Positions 35,450 through 44,811 are shown, counted from the first letter of the stretch. The stretch is 64,000 bases of DNA from Denitrobaculum sp965225735 (GCA_965225735.1 CBDDBN010000029.1:186001-250000); one strand, 5' to 3'. Notes: a model not told the origin generated them from the sequence alone. A program made the numbers and translations.

Positions 35450-35957
35450 AGCGGCGGACCGGCCAGCTCCCATGGAATTAATTCTGGACGTACAGAAACA
35501 GCAAGCGTTTGTCTCGAATGCGAGAGATAGCATCTCAAGCTTAACAGCCAATTAACCGAAAGGCTGCTCCGCCGCCGGGTCCCACCATCCACCAACCAAA
35601 GAACACAAACGAAGGATGATGTTCTAATCCCTTGATATGAAACGCTATTGAATAGCGCACTACCTGAGGTTATTTTTAGAGGAAGAGCTTTGATGTTTGG
35701 AAGCAGTTCGAACCGGCCTCTTGTGGCCGGACGGTAGGCACGCCAAGCAGAGCAAGTGGGATCCTCAGGCAAAATCGGCACTGAGACCCGCGGTAGATGC
35801 GACCTCACCGATACGAACGGCCCTGCGCTGAGCGAACGCACAATGCCCGCTATTGAAGGGCATATGGCTAGCAGGCCATCACTCCAGATCAGTTTCGAAC
35901 CGGCTCTCCGCAACAAAGCTGCGCAACGGCAAGTGTGAAGACGACAGGAGGCGTAGA
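35450..35957. other. Intergenic region upstream of cfa and the mini-MCP gene
   Basis: About 508 bp separate the divergent mini-MCP gene and cfa. I see only short frames that look accidental, and no strong repeat or RNA. It should hold the promoters for both genes. A strong AGGAGG ribosome-binding site (35948-35953 or nearby) marks the cfa start at its right end. Confidence 0.4.
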
Positions 35958-37229
35958 ATGCGGCTGCTGGCCCATATGCTTAGGCGTTTCATACGGCGTG
36001 GTACCCTGCGGGTCATCGATACAGGCGGAAAACTGCACGAGTTCGTCGGAACGGCAGAGGCTGCCGCGACGGTTCGTATTAAGAACAAAGCCCTTTATCG
36101 CAGATTCCTTTTGCAGCCCGATCTCGCCACGGGCGAAGCCTATGTAAACGGCGACCTGGTCTTAGAAGACTGCGGTCTTGCCGATTTCATGCAGATCGTG
36201 TCCCTAAACCAGGACTCCCTGGAAGCCTCGTTCTTTTTTCACCGGATCCTGGGACGTCTCAGCCGCATCGGACGCTTTCTCCAACAGTACAATCCCATTC
36301 CCGCCGCACAGAGGAACGTCGCCCACCACTACGACATTTCGAACGCGCTTTACCGGCGCTTCCTCGACAAGGACCTGCAATACTCCTGCGCCTATTTCCG
36401 GCATGCCGACGAAGATCTCGAGCAGGCGCAGCTCAACAAGAAACGTCACATCGCCGCCAAGCTGCGGCTCGAACCCGGTCAGCAGGTTCTCGATGTCGGC
36501 TGCGGTTGGGGCGGCCTTTCGCTCTATTTGGCCCGCTACGCCGGCGTAAAGGTGACCGGCATTACCTTATCGAAAGAACAGCTGGTTCTGGCGCAGCAAC
36601 GCGCAGGGGCAATGGGCCTGACCGATCTTGTCAAATTCCGGCTAAAGGATTACCGCGAGATTGAAGGTCGGTTCGACCGCATCGTCTCGGTGGGCATGTT
36701 CGAACATGTGGGCGTGGTACACTACGACGCCTTTTTCGAAAGGATCAAACAGCTTCTCACCGACGATGGCGTCGCGCTGCTACATTCCATCGGCCACAGC
36801 GCACCGCCCCACACCACCAGCGCCTGGATCCGCAAGTACATCTTCCCCGGCGGTTATTCACCCTCCCTCTCCGAGGTTCTGGCGGCAACCGAGCGGCAGT
36901 ATCTCTGGGTGACCGACCTGGAGGTGCTGCGCCTCCATTATGCTGAGACCATCAAGGCCTGGCGCGAACGCTTCGCGGACCGGCGTGACCAGGTCGCCGC
37001 GCTGCACGACGAACGCTTCTGCCGCATGTGGGAATTTTATCTCACCGCCGCGGAGATGATCTTCCGTAACGGCACCGCCATGGTTTTCCAGATGCAGCTC
37101 GCCAAGCAGCGGGACGCGGCGCCCCTGACCCGGGACTATATGCGCGAAGCAGAAGTCACCCTGCAATTGGCGGATTCGGCGGATCCGCGCAGCCTGCACA
37201 ATGCCGGCAATAGTGGCCTGACGGCCTGA
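35958..37229 (+). CDS. cfa: Cyclopropane-fatty-acyl-phospholipid synthase
   Basis: This is a 423-residue SAM-dependent enzyme that methylenates unsaturated fatty acyl chains of membrane phospholipids. The SAM site is VLDVGCGWGGLSLYLAR, and the family motifs AHHYDISNALYRRFLDKDLQYSCAYF, FDRIVSVGMFEHVG and KYIFPGGYSPSLSEV are all present. An N-terminal domain of about 100 residues (VRIKNKALYRRFLLQPDLATGEAYVNGDL) is the usual membrane-binding part. AGGAGG lies 5 bases before ATG 35958. Its stop is 5 bp from that of the convergent methyltransferase gene. Confidence 0.95.
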   Translation: MRLLAHMLRRFIRRGTLRVIDTGGKLHEFVGTAEAAATVRIKNKALYRRFLLQPDLATGEAYVNGDLVLEDCGLADFMQIVSLNQDSLEASFFFHRILGRLSRIGRFLQQYNPIPAAQRNVAHHYDISNALYRRFLDKDLQYSCAYFRHADEDLEQAQLNKKRHIAAKLRLEPGQQVLDVGCGWGGLSLYLARYAGVKVTGITLSKEQLVLAQQRAGAMGLTDLVKFRLKDYREIEGRFDRIVSVGMFEHVGVVHYDAFFERIKQLLTDDGVALLHSIGHSAPPHTTSAWIRKYIFPGGYSPSLSEVLAATERQYLWVTDLEVLRLHYAETIKAWRERFADRRDQVAALHDERFCRMWEFYLTAAEMIFRNGTAMVFQMQLAKQRDAAPLTRDYMREAEVTLQLADSADPRSLHNAGNSGLTA

Positions 37230-37234
37230 TAGCG

Positions 37235-38002
37235 TTATGGCTTTTTGAAAGAGATGCAGCCCTTTTCGCAGTGATGATAACGCTCTGCGAAATCGGGGAA
37301 CTGCTTGCGCCAGGCCGCAAAGGTTGCCTCTTCCTCCTTGCGGTCCGCGTCATCCGCAAAGACCGTACCGCCGGAGGCCATGCGGGTGAAGAGGTTTGGT
37401 CCTGCCGGATAGCGAGCCATCCTGCCGACCAGGTGCGGCGGACCATCGACGACGATCATATCAATCGCCGCACCCGGAAGATTCTCGTCGTCGTACCAAA
37501 AGAAACGTCCGCCTTCGATATCGTAGGCCTTGAGTGGCGCGTGGATCACCGTCGCCCAGTCGTTCAGACCTTCGCGCGCCAGATGACCGCGGGTGATCTC
37601 GGCGAACTCGGCCTCGTTCTCGAGGCTGTAAACGTGCCCCTGGCCAGCTTCGCGCAAGCAGGAGGCGAGTACGACTGTGGAGGCGCCGGAGCTGCACTCG
37701 ACAATGACCTGAGGCCGCGTTTCACGGGCATGACGCGAGATCAGCAGCAGAAAGTCGGGAGAGGCCGCCCAACCACGCATAGGGGGCAAGGGGCGCGTGA
37801 GGGTCAGTTCGTGCTGCAGGATTTCGAGGTTCTGCCGCTGCTGGAAGACATGCACAAGGTCCGTCTTTTCGAGCTTAACAACCCGAAACAGGATCTCGCT
37901 GATGTTCTTGTCGATCCTTCGGATCTTGTAAAAGCTGTAGGCCACCAAGCCGGCAATAGCCAGCAGAAGCGCGGCGATGAAAAACATAAACAAATATTCC
38001 AT
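37235..38002 (-). CDS. Membrane-anchored class I SAM-dependent methyltransferase-like protein
   Basis: This is a 255-residue protein with one N-terminal transmembrane helix (about 3-24) and a short coiled linker (about 27-65), followed by a Rossmann-type domain: VIVECSSGASTVVLASCLREAGQGHVYSLENE, VIHAPLKAYDI, and DMIVVDGPPHLVGRMARYPA. This is the Methyltransf_24 arrangement, in which E/D after the third strand bind SAM. The substrate is unknown. It converges with cfa. Confidence 0.78.
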   Translation of the reverse strand: MEYLFMFFIAALLLAIAGLVAYSFYKIRRIDKNISEILFRVVKLEKTDLVHVFQQRQNLEILQHELTLTRPLPPMRGWAASPDFLLLISRHARETRPQVIVECSSGASTVVLASCLREAGQGHVYSLENEAEFAEITRGHLAREGLNDWATVIHAPLKAYDIEGGRFFWYDDENLPGAAIDMIVVDGPPHLVGRMARYPAGPNLFTRMASGGTVFADDADRKEEEATFAAWRKQFPDFAERYHHCEKGCISFKKP

Positions 38003-38350
38003 AGCACCAAAAGTTCCCTTGGCGACGAATTCAAAACGGCGTTCGAGTGAAATGCTTGGCGGACCTGACCGCCATACCGGCTGGGCGGCATGAGTAAGGA
38101 AGTGACTGGTCTCTTTGACGTTTCCCCGCTGTAATCAGGCGCCATCATACAACCCTCAAACGCCTAGCGATATATCATCCTGTTGTTGCCCTTAAGTTGC
38201 TCTTAAAAAACCACGGTTGAGCTCGAGGCGCCGACGAAATCCACTGTTCGCGCTTGTAGAAGCCGCTTAGAGTGATGCGTAAGCCGCTGTTCAGATAAAG
38301 GGCGATGCCTTGCCTACACGCCCGCAGCGGCAATGGGAGGAGAGAATAAA
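38003..38350. other. Divergent intergenic region before the GcvR-like gene
   Basis: This 348-bp stretch lies between divergent genes. I see no gene. A short inverted repeat, GGCGGACCTGACCGCC, lies near 38058. The right end holds a strong GGGAGGAG ribosome-binding site just before ATG 38351. Confidence 0.4.
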
Positions 38351-38875
38351 ATGGCAACTTCACTGGTGCTGACCGTCCTGTGCGACGACAAACCCGGCAT
38401 TGTCGAACGCCTAGCCTCTGCGGTTACTGCACACAGCGCCAACTGGCTGGATAGCCGGATGACCCATCTGGCAGGAAAATTCGCCGGCATCGTCCATGTC
38501 GAGGTCCCAGACAATCGGGCCGATGACGTACTTGCGGCCCTCAACGGTCTGAGCGATGGAGAGCTGCAGATCGTCGTCGAGCGCAGCAAGACCCCGCCAC
38601 CGCCCGTCAATATCGAGGTCAGAACCCTGGAGCTGGTCGGCTCCGATCATCCCGGCATCGTGCACGACGTCACGCGCGTTCTCGCGGAACGGAAAGTGAG
38701 CATCGAGGATTTCACGACCGGTACCGACAGCGCATCGATGGCCGGCGGCAAACTGTTCCGCGCGAGCGCATTGATCCATGTACCCGACTCGGTCGATCTA
38801 GACGTCTTACAAAGCGATCTCGAAGATTTGGCGAACGACTTGATGGTCGACATTTCGTTGAGCACGGCGGATTGA
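38351..38875 (+). CDS. GcvR-like ACT-domain regulatory protein
   Basis: This is a 174-residue protein of two ACT domains, starting SLVLTVLCDDKPGIVERLASAV and, after about 90 residues, LELVGSDHPGIVHDVTRVLAERKVSIEDF. This is the glycine cleavage system transcriptional repressor GcvR plan, where two tandem ACT domains bind glycine. ATG 38351 follows GGGAGGAG closely; an upstream in-frame ATG at 38333 was rejected for that reason. Lone ACT-ACT proteins also regulate other amino-acid pathways, so the target is open. Confidence 0.8.
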   Translation: MATSLVLTVLCDDKPGIVERLASAVTAHSANWLDSRMTHLAGKFAGIVHVEVPDNRADDVLAALNGLSDGELQIVVERSKTPPPPVNIEVRTLELVGSDHPGIVHDVTRVLAERKVSIEDFTTGTDSASMAGGKLFRASALIHVPDSVDLDVLQSDLEDLANDLMVDISLSTAD

Positions 38876-39200
38876 CGCCTGGATCGCACCTTGGGATCGC
38901 GAACGCCTGTGCCGCAAGACATGATGTTTTTGCATAGCAGCAATTCGCCTAAAATACTAAATTTTCAATCCGTTAACCTTGATTTAACCAACTAGGGCGC
39001 ATAACTTTATTGCACTGCAACAAAACAAAGATCCGTTTGAGCGGATCGCGTTGGACTTGTCTCGATTCCCTTGCTGCATGGTCAGCTGATTGCTGATTTC
39101 CAGTTTGGATTGTTGAGAGCCTGCAAAGCAGGAAAGCGCGATTCGCCACAAAGGACGTTCCGGGATGTGAAACGCCTCTGACTCGAATTCGGAGGTTACC
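38876..39200. other. Intergenic region before the small conserved gene
   Basis: This 325-bp stretch has lower GC at its left end (around 38940-39020), a likely promoter area. I see a 6-bp-arm stem GATCCGTTTGAGCGGATC near 39030. A GGAGG ribosome-binding site lies at the right end, so this leader is probably long and untranslated. No gene is seen. Confidence 0.35.
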
Positions 39201-39413
39201 ATGTCGATGCATAGAGATTTTACCGCCCCACTGCCCGCTTACGACGATCTGTCGCCGAGCTCGCTTGATTACCACATCGCCCATGCGCGCGTTCTGCGCA
39301 GCCAGGCCATGGCCGCACAGGTCAAAGGTCTCTCGGGTTTTGTGAAACGCCTGTTCGTTCGGACGGATCGCGAGTCGCAGGCACCCGGCGGCTACGCAGC
39401 CAATCAGGGCTGA
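39201..39413 (+). CDS. Small conserved hypothetical protein
   Basis: This is a 70-residue protein, with central SLDYHIAHARVLRSQAMAAQVKGLSGFVKRLF: a basic amphipathic segment resembling the short alphaproteobacterial proteins that carry arginine-rich helices, such as the DUF1127-like group. It has a good ribosome-binding site (GGAGGTTACC) before ATG 39201, and a strong terminator downstream, so it looks like a real monocistronic gene. The function is unknown. Confidence 0.62.
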   Translation: MSMHRDFTAPLPAYDDLSPSSLDYHIAHARVLRSQAMAAQVKGLSGFVKRLFVRTDRESQAPGGYAANQG

Positions 39414-39465
39414 CACCCCCTAGTTTTTCGCTCCACGAACATGATCGTGTGAGCGCGCCAAATTG

Positions 39466-39496
39466 AAGGCCTCCGCATTGCGGGGGCCTTTTTTTA
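39466..39496 (+). terminator. Rho-independent terminator
   Basis: An 11-bp stem (39466-39476 with 39480-39490, one G-T pair) is followed by seven T. It lies 50 bp after the small conserved gene. Confidence 0.85.
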
Positions 39497-39754
39497 TCTT
39501 CTCGGTTGCAACAAAGAGCCCGATCATTCAACGCATCACAATTAAAGCAAGAATTGTTTCTAAATTTTTCCTCTAATACCAAACATAATTTGATCTATTT
39601 CTTAGAAGAACTTCATCATCCCAAATCATTGCAAGATAATTCTAGCAAAAATACAATCCTAGGTCACTTGACGGTTCAACTGACTTAGTTCGAATATCGC
39701 CTCACAGTTTCGACCTTATTGTTTATTATACAATTTCAGATAGCTGGGTTCGTT
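39497..39754. other. AT-rich noncoding stretch
   Basis: About 260 bp are clearly AT-rich compared with the roughly 60% GC of the surroundings. A 60-residue frame at 39506 reads MQQRARSFNASQLK but has no recognised family and no ribosome-binding site. The base composition suggests an acquired or promoter-rich segment. No repeats are seen. Confidence 0.35.
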
Positions 39755-40531
39755 TTGAATAAATCTGTGACTGGACGTTTTCTCGAGGAAATGACCTGGC
39801 CGGAAGCCGCGGAGCGCTTTGCGGAGGGTGGCATCGTAGTGGTGCCGGTGGGCGCTATCGGCAAGGAACATGGCCATCATCTTCCCCTCAATACCGAGTA
39901 TTTGATCGTCAAGGAATTGACGGGACGGCTCGTTAGCAGCTTGCCGATCGTCGCCGCCCCTATCGTGACCTTCACTTATTCGCCGGTTTTCAAGGGTTAT
40001 CCAGGCAGTCAGCACCTTTCCGCCGACTGCTTCATGCAGATGATGCGCGAGCTGCTGAGCAATCTCGTCACTCAGGGCGCGAAACAGATCGCCATCGTCA
40101 ACAGCGGCGATTCGACGGAAGGCCCCCTACGTCTGGTGATCAATCAGTTCTTTGACGAGACCTCGATACGTGTCGGTCTGTCGAACCTGCGGGTTCTGGG
40201 CCGGGAACTGGACAGCATCCTGGAGCAGGATCAGGGCGGCCACGCGGACGAACGGGTGACCTCTATGATGCTTGCCATTGCGCCGGAGACCGTGCGCATG
40301 GAGCGGACCCGGCCGGACTACGGGCGCCGCAGCCGCCCGGGCAACCGGGTCTTTACGCAGCCCGTCCGCTTTTCGGGCGATAAAACCGCCGAAGACATCG
40401 ATTACAGCGCGACCGGCATCATCGGCGACCCCACATTGGCCACCGCGAAAAAAGGCAAACGCCTCTTAAACGAGATCACCGAACAGCTCACCGACGGCCT
40501 GCGCGAACTCTTTCCAGAACTCGACGACTAA
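39755..40531 (+). CDS. Creatininase family protein with a KEHG metal motif
   Basis: This protein has about 258 residues. The motif VPVGAIGKEHGHHLPLNTEYLI corresponds to the creatininase metal site (usually GSxEQHGPHLPLxTD), with Lys-Glu-His-Gly replacing Glu-Gln-His-Gly. Other matching parts are FTYSPVFKGYPGSQHLSADCF and IAIVNSGDSTEGP. The start is uncertain: the frame is open from about 39719, the family N-terminus begins near FLEEMTWPEAAERF, and TTG 39755 or GTG 39767 could serve; no convincing ribosome-binding site precedes either. The family includes creatinine amidohydrolase and cofactor-maturation hydrolases. The substrate is unknown. Confidence 0.7.
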   Translation: MNKSVTGRFLEEMTWPEAAERFAEGGIVVVPVGAIGKEHGHHLPLNTEYLIVKELTGRLVSSLPIVAAPIVTFTYSPVFKGYPGSQHLSADCFMQMMRELLSNLVTQGAKQIAIVNSGDSTEGPLRLVINQFFDETSIRVGLSNLRVLGRELDSILEQDQGGHADERVTSMMLAIAPETVRMERTRPDYGRRSRPGNRVFTQPVRFSGDKTAEDIDYSATGIIGDPTLATAKKGKRLLNEITEQLTDGLRELFPELDD

Positions 40532-40648
40532 CGCACTTCACGCAGGGAAGTCACTTCAACTTCGTCGCGTTCAGCTTTATCCAACTGCAATCTAGCCGAC
40601 CAACCACCTGGGCCCTATAAAGGATCAGGTACGTCCCGCGAGGCTTAA

Positions 40649-41155
40649 ATGGCTGGATTTGAAGACAGTTATCTCGGAAAAATTCGACAGATCGTTGGGT
40701 CGCAACTGCTGCTGGTTCCCGGCGCGCGCATCGTGATTGAAAATTCTTCCGGGCATGTACTGCTTCAGAAAAGAAGCGATCTGAACACCTGGGGCCTTCC
40801 CGGCGGAAACGCGGAACCCGGCGAAGACCTGTCCAGCGTTGTCGTGCGAGAAGTATTTGAAGAAACGGGGCTGGAAATCGCCGACGCCAAGCCCTTCGGC
40901 TTTGGATGCAATCCAAACCTCGAGACCATCCGGTTTCCCAACGGAGATCGATGCCAGTTCTTTGTCCTGAACTTTTTCACAAAATCCTACTCTGGAAACC
41001 TCAGGATGCTTGATGGCGAAAGCCTTGCTCTAGAATGGCATTCCCTGGAACAACTTCCGGAGATGTTGCCGAACATGAAAGCCAGCCTGCTTGCCTACGA
41101 GGCTTACTGCCGAAGCGGCGAATTCCAGATGATTGGGGGATCTCAAGAAGGGTAG
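40649..41155 (+). CDS. Nudix hydrolase
   Basis: This is a 168-residue hydrolase with an exact Nudix box, G53-x5-E59-x7-R67-E68-V69-x-E71-E72-x-G74-L75 (GGNAEPGED...REVFEETGL). It would hydrolyse a nucleoside diphosphate linked to another group. The core LLVPGARIVIENSSGHVLLQKRSD and TWGLPGGN support the fold. The substrate is unknown. It stands alone. Confidence 0.9.
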   Translation: MAGFEDSYLGKIRQIVGSQLLLVPGARIVIENSSGHVLLQKRSDLNTWGLPGGNAEPGEDLSSVVVREVFEETGLEIADAKPFGFGCNPNLETIRFPNGDRCQFFVLNFFTKSYSGNLRMLDGESLALEWHSLEQLPEMLPNMKASLLAYEAYCRSGEFQMIGGSQEG

Positions 41156-41497
41156 CACCGCCTCCGGTTTATCGACCCATACCGTCACCCCAAAACTCCG
41201 TCGTTGGCGAGCACCTGGCCGAGAGCCTATTGCCCCTCCGGGCGGCGCTGGAGGTGTATATTGCTTTCGCATAAAGGGTCAGCGCTTGGACAAAATGCCG
41301 CCACACTGTTTCGCTCGTCCTTTGGTATCAAAAATGCTCAACGCACCTTGATCGATGGCGTCGTCTTCCCATTTAAAGTGCAAAAGTAAACTGCACGGTG
41401 TAGTTTAATCGATCAAAGACCCGTGTTTGATCGTTTACCAAGATCAAAGCTTACGGCATGTTTGGGTCGGCGCAGATCGGAAGCGAGAGGGGAGTCT
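41156..41497. promoter_or_regulatory. Upstream region of the RND operon with two palindromes
   Basis: The region holds a near-perfect 21-bp palindrome at 41387-41407 (arms TAAACTGCAC and GTGTAGTTTA, 9 of 10 matching, single-base spacer) and a second dyad, GATCAAA/TTTGATC, at 41411-41432. The first resembles operators of TetR-type regulators of efflux pumps; no regulator gene lies in the window. A weak GGGGAG ribosome-binding site precedes ATG 41498. No gene is seen in the remaining 340 bp. Confidence 0.5.
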
Positions 41498-43969
41498 ATG
41501 CCAGCGGAACCTGGAAACCGGGAGTCTCAATCTGAAACGCCCGGAAGTGAGGGGCCTGCAAACCCGACGCCGGAGACCGACAACGCCGATCCCCTGGCCC
41601 TTGCCAACAGTCGTGCAAAAACCGGGTTCGACCGCTACGTCATCAGCTATGGCGCCTGGGTGCTGCGCTGGCGCTGGCCAGTCCTGATCTTTTGTTTGCT
41701 CGTCGCTGTCGCCGCAGGCAGCGGCGGTCGCTTCCTAAGCTTCACCAGTGACTATCGGGTCTTCTTCGGGGAGGAGAATCCTCAGCTTCAGGCCTACGAA
41801 GCACTGCAGCGGACCTACAGCAAAGACGACAACATCAGCTTCGTCATGAAGCCGGACAACGGGCAGGTCTTTTCGCCGGAGTTCCTGACGGCGCTGCGCG
41901 ATCTGACCGAAGCGGCCTGGCAGGTTCCCTACAGCACCCGGGTCGACAGCATCACCAATTTCCAGCACAGCTTCGCGGAAGGCGACGACCTGACCGTCCA
42001 GGATCTGGTGGGCCGAAACCTGGAGCTCAATCCAGCCGAGATCGAAAACATCCGGCAGGTCGCCTTGAACGAGCCGCTGCTGGTAGACAAGGTCATTTCC
42101 GCCAACGCGCAGACCACCAGTGTCAACGTGACGGTCACCCTGCCTCAGAAGGCCGAAACCGAATCAGCCGAGGTCATGGCCTTCGCACGCGACATGGCGG
42201 AGAAGTTCCGGGCGGAGAATCCGGACGTCACGCTGGTCATGACCGGTGTCGTTCCTCTCAACAACGCCTTCAACGAGTCGGCGCAAAACGACCTGTCGTT
42301 CCTGGTCCCGCTGATGTACGGCGTTCTACTGTTGGTTATGATCGTGCTGGTGCGCTCGGCCAGCGGCACCTTAACAGCCTTGCTGGTCATCGCTCTTTCC
42401 GTGGTGGTCGCCATGGGTGTTGGCGGCTATATGGGCATCAAGCTGACACCGCCTTCCGCGATCGTGCCAAACGTCGTCTTGACCATCGCCGTTGCGGACT
42501 CCATCCACCTTCTGGTTACGATGCTGCGCGAAATGCGCAGGGGCGCCTCGAAACATGCCGCCATTATCGAAAGCCTGCGCGTCAATTTCGGCCCGGTCTT
42601 CCTGACCAGCCTGACCACGGTCATCGGTTTCCTCAGCCTGAACTTCAGCGACGCCCCGCCCTTCCATGATCTGGGCAATATGTCGTCTGTTGGCGTCGCG
42701 GCCGCCTGGCTCTTCTCCATCCTGCTGCTGCCGGCGATGATTTCCCTCCTGCCGGTGAAGGTAAAAGCCAACCAAGGCAGCCAAGACAGAGTCGCAGGCA
42801 TGGATATGTTGGCGGACTTTGTTATCGAAAACCGCAAACCGCTGCTGATCACCATGACCCTGATCGTGGTCGGCCTCGGCGCCATGATCCCGCGTATCGA
42901 GCTCAACGATCAGTTTGTCAGATACTTCGATAACTCGCTGGAGTTCCGCGCGGACACCGACTTCGCCACAGAGCATCTTTCGGGCGTTTACCAGGTTAAC
43001 TGGTCCCTGCCGGCGGCCGATTCCGGCGGCATCAGCGATCCCGACTACCTGGCGAAATCGGACGCCTTTTCGAATTGGCTGAAGGAACAGCGGGGTGTCG
43101 CCCATGTGCAGACGCTGACCGATACCTTCAAGCGCCTGAACATGAACATGCATGGCGACGACCCGGAGCAGTACAAGCTGCCCGAGGACCGCGAGCTCGC
43201 CGCCCAATACCTGTTGCTGTTCGAGCTTTCCCTACCCTACGGCCTGGATCTCAACAACCAGATCAACGTCGATAAGTCCGCCATGCGGGTGATCGTCACC
43301 ACGGACGACATCAGCACCAACCAGCTGCGGACATTGGAGAGTTCAGCCGAGGCCTGGCTCGCGACCAATTTCCCGGAAGGACAGACTGAAGCCTCGAGTC
43401 CCTTCGTGATGTTCGCCTACATTTCGGAACGCAATATCATCGGCATGCTGACCGGAACGGTCATTGCCTTTGTCCTGATCTCGATGTCGCTGATGTTCGC
43501 GCTGCGGAATGTCCGCCTGGGCATCATCAGCCTGGTCCCGAACCTGATCCCGATCGTCATGGCCTTTGGTATCTGGTCCATCTTCGTGGGCGAGGTCGGC
43601 CTGGCGTCCTCCGTGGTCACGGCGACCAGTCTGGGCATCATCGTGGACGCCACGGTGCACTTTCTCTCGAAGTATCAGCGCGGCCGGCGCGACCGGAACG
43701 AAGATGTGGCGGGCGCCGTACGCTATGCCTTTTCGACCGTCGGTACGGCCCTCTGGGTGACCTCGGCGATCCTGATCGCGGGCTTCGGCGTGCTGGCCTT
43801 CTCGACCTTCCGCATCAACGGGGACATGGGCATGCTGACAGCCATCGCCATCGCCGTCGCCTTGATCGCGGATTTCCTGCTTTTGCCGACCCTGCTGCTC
43901 ACGGTCGATAAGGGCCGCAAGACGGCAGGGCTCAGCGAAGCCGAAATTGCCCCTAAAGCTGCGGAGTAG
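41498..43969 (+). CDS. RND superfamily exporter (MMPL/HpnN-like)
   Basis: This is an 823-residue inner-membrane protein with two MMPL-type halves. After a charged N-terminus it has a first helix (about 55-75), a large periplasmic loop with FLSFTSDYRVFFGEENPQLQAYEAL, and a membrane bundle with FLVPLMYGVLLLVMIVLV, then PPSAIVPNVVLTIAVADSIHLLVTMLREMRRG, the usual RND helix 4 region. The second half repeats this (SDFATEHLSG loop, then NIIGMLTGTVIAFVLISMSL, ATSLGIIVDATVHFLSKYQRGRR). ATG 41498 was chosen because a G-rich Shine-Dalgarno precedes it. It probably transports lipids or hydrophobic molecules with the following two genes. Confidence 0.9.
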   Translation: MPAEPGNRESQSETPGSEGPANPTPETDNADPLALANSRAKTGFDRYVISYGAWVLRWRWPVLIFCLLVAVAAGSGGRFLSFTSDYRVFFGEENPQLQAYEALQRTYSKDDNISFVMKPDNGQVFSPEFLTALRDLTEAAWQVPYSTRVDSITNFQHSFAEGDDLTVQDLVGRNLELNPAEIENIRQVALNEPLLVDKVISANAQTTSVNVTVTLPQKAETESAEVMAFARDMAEKFRAENPDVTLVMTGVVPLNNAFNESAQNDLSFLVPLMYGVLLLVMIVLVRSASGTLTALLVIALSVVVAMGVGGYMGIKLTPPSAIVPNVVLTIAVADSIHLLVTMLREMRRGASKHAAIIESLRVNFGPVFLTSLTTVIGFLSLNFSDAPPFHDLGNMSSVGVAAAWLFSILLLPAMISLLPVKVKANQGSQDRVAGMDMLADFVIENRKPLLITMTLIVVGLGAMIPRIELNDQFVRYFDNSLEFRADTDFATEHLSGVYQVNWSLPAADSGGISDPDYLAKSDAFSNWLKEQRGVAHVQTLTDTFKRLNMNMHGDDPEQYKLPEDRELAAQYLLLFELSLPYGLDLNNQINVDKSAMRVIVTTDDISTNQLRTLESSAEAWLATNFPEGQTEASSPFVMFAYISERNIIGMLTGTVIAFVLISMSLMFALRNVRLGIISLVPNLIPIVMAFGIWSIFVGEVGLASSVVTATSLGIIVDATVHFLSKYQRGRRDRNEDVAGAVRYAFSTVGTALWVTSAILIAGFGVLAFSTFRINGDMGMLTAIAIAVALIADFLLLPTLLLTVDKGRKTAGLSEAEIAPKAAE

Positions 43970-43977
43970 TTGAACGC

Positions 43978-44811
43978 ATGACGTCATTCCATAAGCAAGA
44001 CTCGGTCCACGCAATGGCTCGCCAGACTCTGGTTGCCACCCTCGCCGCGGTCGTCGGTCTCGCCGCCTTGCCCGCGTTGGCGGAAACGCCGGAAGAAAAA
44101 GGCCTGGCCATCGCCGTCGAGGCGGATAAGAGGGATCTTGGCTGGATCGACAGCGAGTCCGAGCTGAAGATGGTGCTGACCAACCGCAATGGCGAAACCA
44201 GCACCCGCCAGCTGCGTATCAAATCGCTTGAGGTGGAAGATCCGAACCTTGGTGACAAAAGCCTGACGGTCTTTGACCATCCGCGCGACATCGAGGGCAC
44301 CGCCTTCCTCTCGCACACCAAGATCACCGAACCGGACGATCAGTGGCTCTATCTGCCGGCCCTGAAGCGGGTCAAGCGCATTTCCTCGGCGAACAAATCA
44401 GGGCCCTTTGTCGGCAGCGAGTTCGCCTACGAGGATCTGGTGAGCCAGGAGGTCGCAAAATACACCTACAAATGGCTGCGCGACGAGGCCTGCGGCGAAT
44501 TGCAGTGCTTTGTCATCGAGCGCTTCCCGGTCTATGAAAATTCCGGCTACACCAAGCAGGTGGTCTGGATCGATCAGGAAGAATACCGGGCCATGAAGAT
44601 CGAGTTCTATGATCGTAAGAACAGCCTGCTGAAGACGTTGCAGAATCTGGATTACAAGGAGTACCTGGATCAGTACTGGCGCGCCCATACCCTGCAGATG
44701 GACAATCATCAGACGGGCAAATCGACGACGCTTACTTTTGACAGCTATCAGTTTAAAGTGGGCAGCCGGGAGAGCGACTTTACTTCCAACAGGCTGAAAC
44801 GGGCGCGATAA
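43978..44811 (+). CDS. LolA-like outer-membrane lipoprotein-sorting protein
   Basis: This is a 277-residue exported protein. A signal peptide follows residue 12 (MARQTLVATLAAVVGLAALPALA). The domain resembles the LolA-like fold of outer-membrane lipoprotein-sorting proteins: ESELKMVLTNRNGETSTRQLRIK, GTAFLSHTKITEPDDQWLYLPALKRVKRISSANKSGPFVGSEF, YTYKWLRDEACGELQCFVIERFP. It lies 8 bp after the RND gene, so it probably carries the exported lipid or substrate across the periplasm. Start ATG 43978 is possible; an in-frame ATG at 44014 would start directly at the signal. Confidence 0.8.
   Translation: MTSFHKQDSVHAMARQTLVATLAAVVGLAALPALAETPEEKGLAIAVEADKRDLGWIDSESELKMVLTNRNGETSTRQLRIKSLEVEDPNLGDKSLTVFDHPRDIEGTAFLSHTKITEPDDQWLYLPALKRVKRISSANKSGPFVGSEFAYEDLVSQEVAKYTYKWLRDEACGELQCFVIERFPVYENSGYTKQVVWIDQEEYRAMKIEFYDRKNSLLKTLQNLDYKEYLDQYWRAHTLQMDNHQTGKSTTLTFDSYQFKVGSRESDFTSNRLKRAR

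Noticed and set aside
39506..39688. 60-residue frame in AT-rich block
   Set aside because: AT-rich composition alone opens frames; no ribosome-binding site or relative seen.
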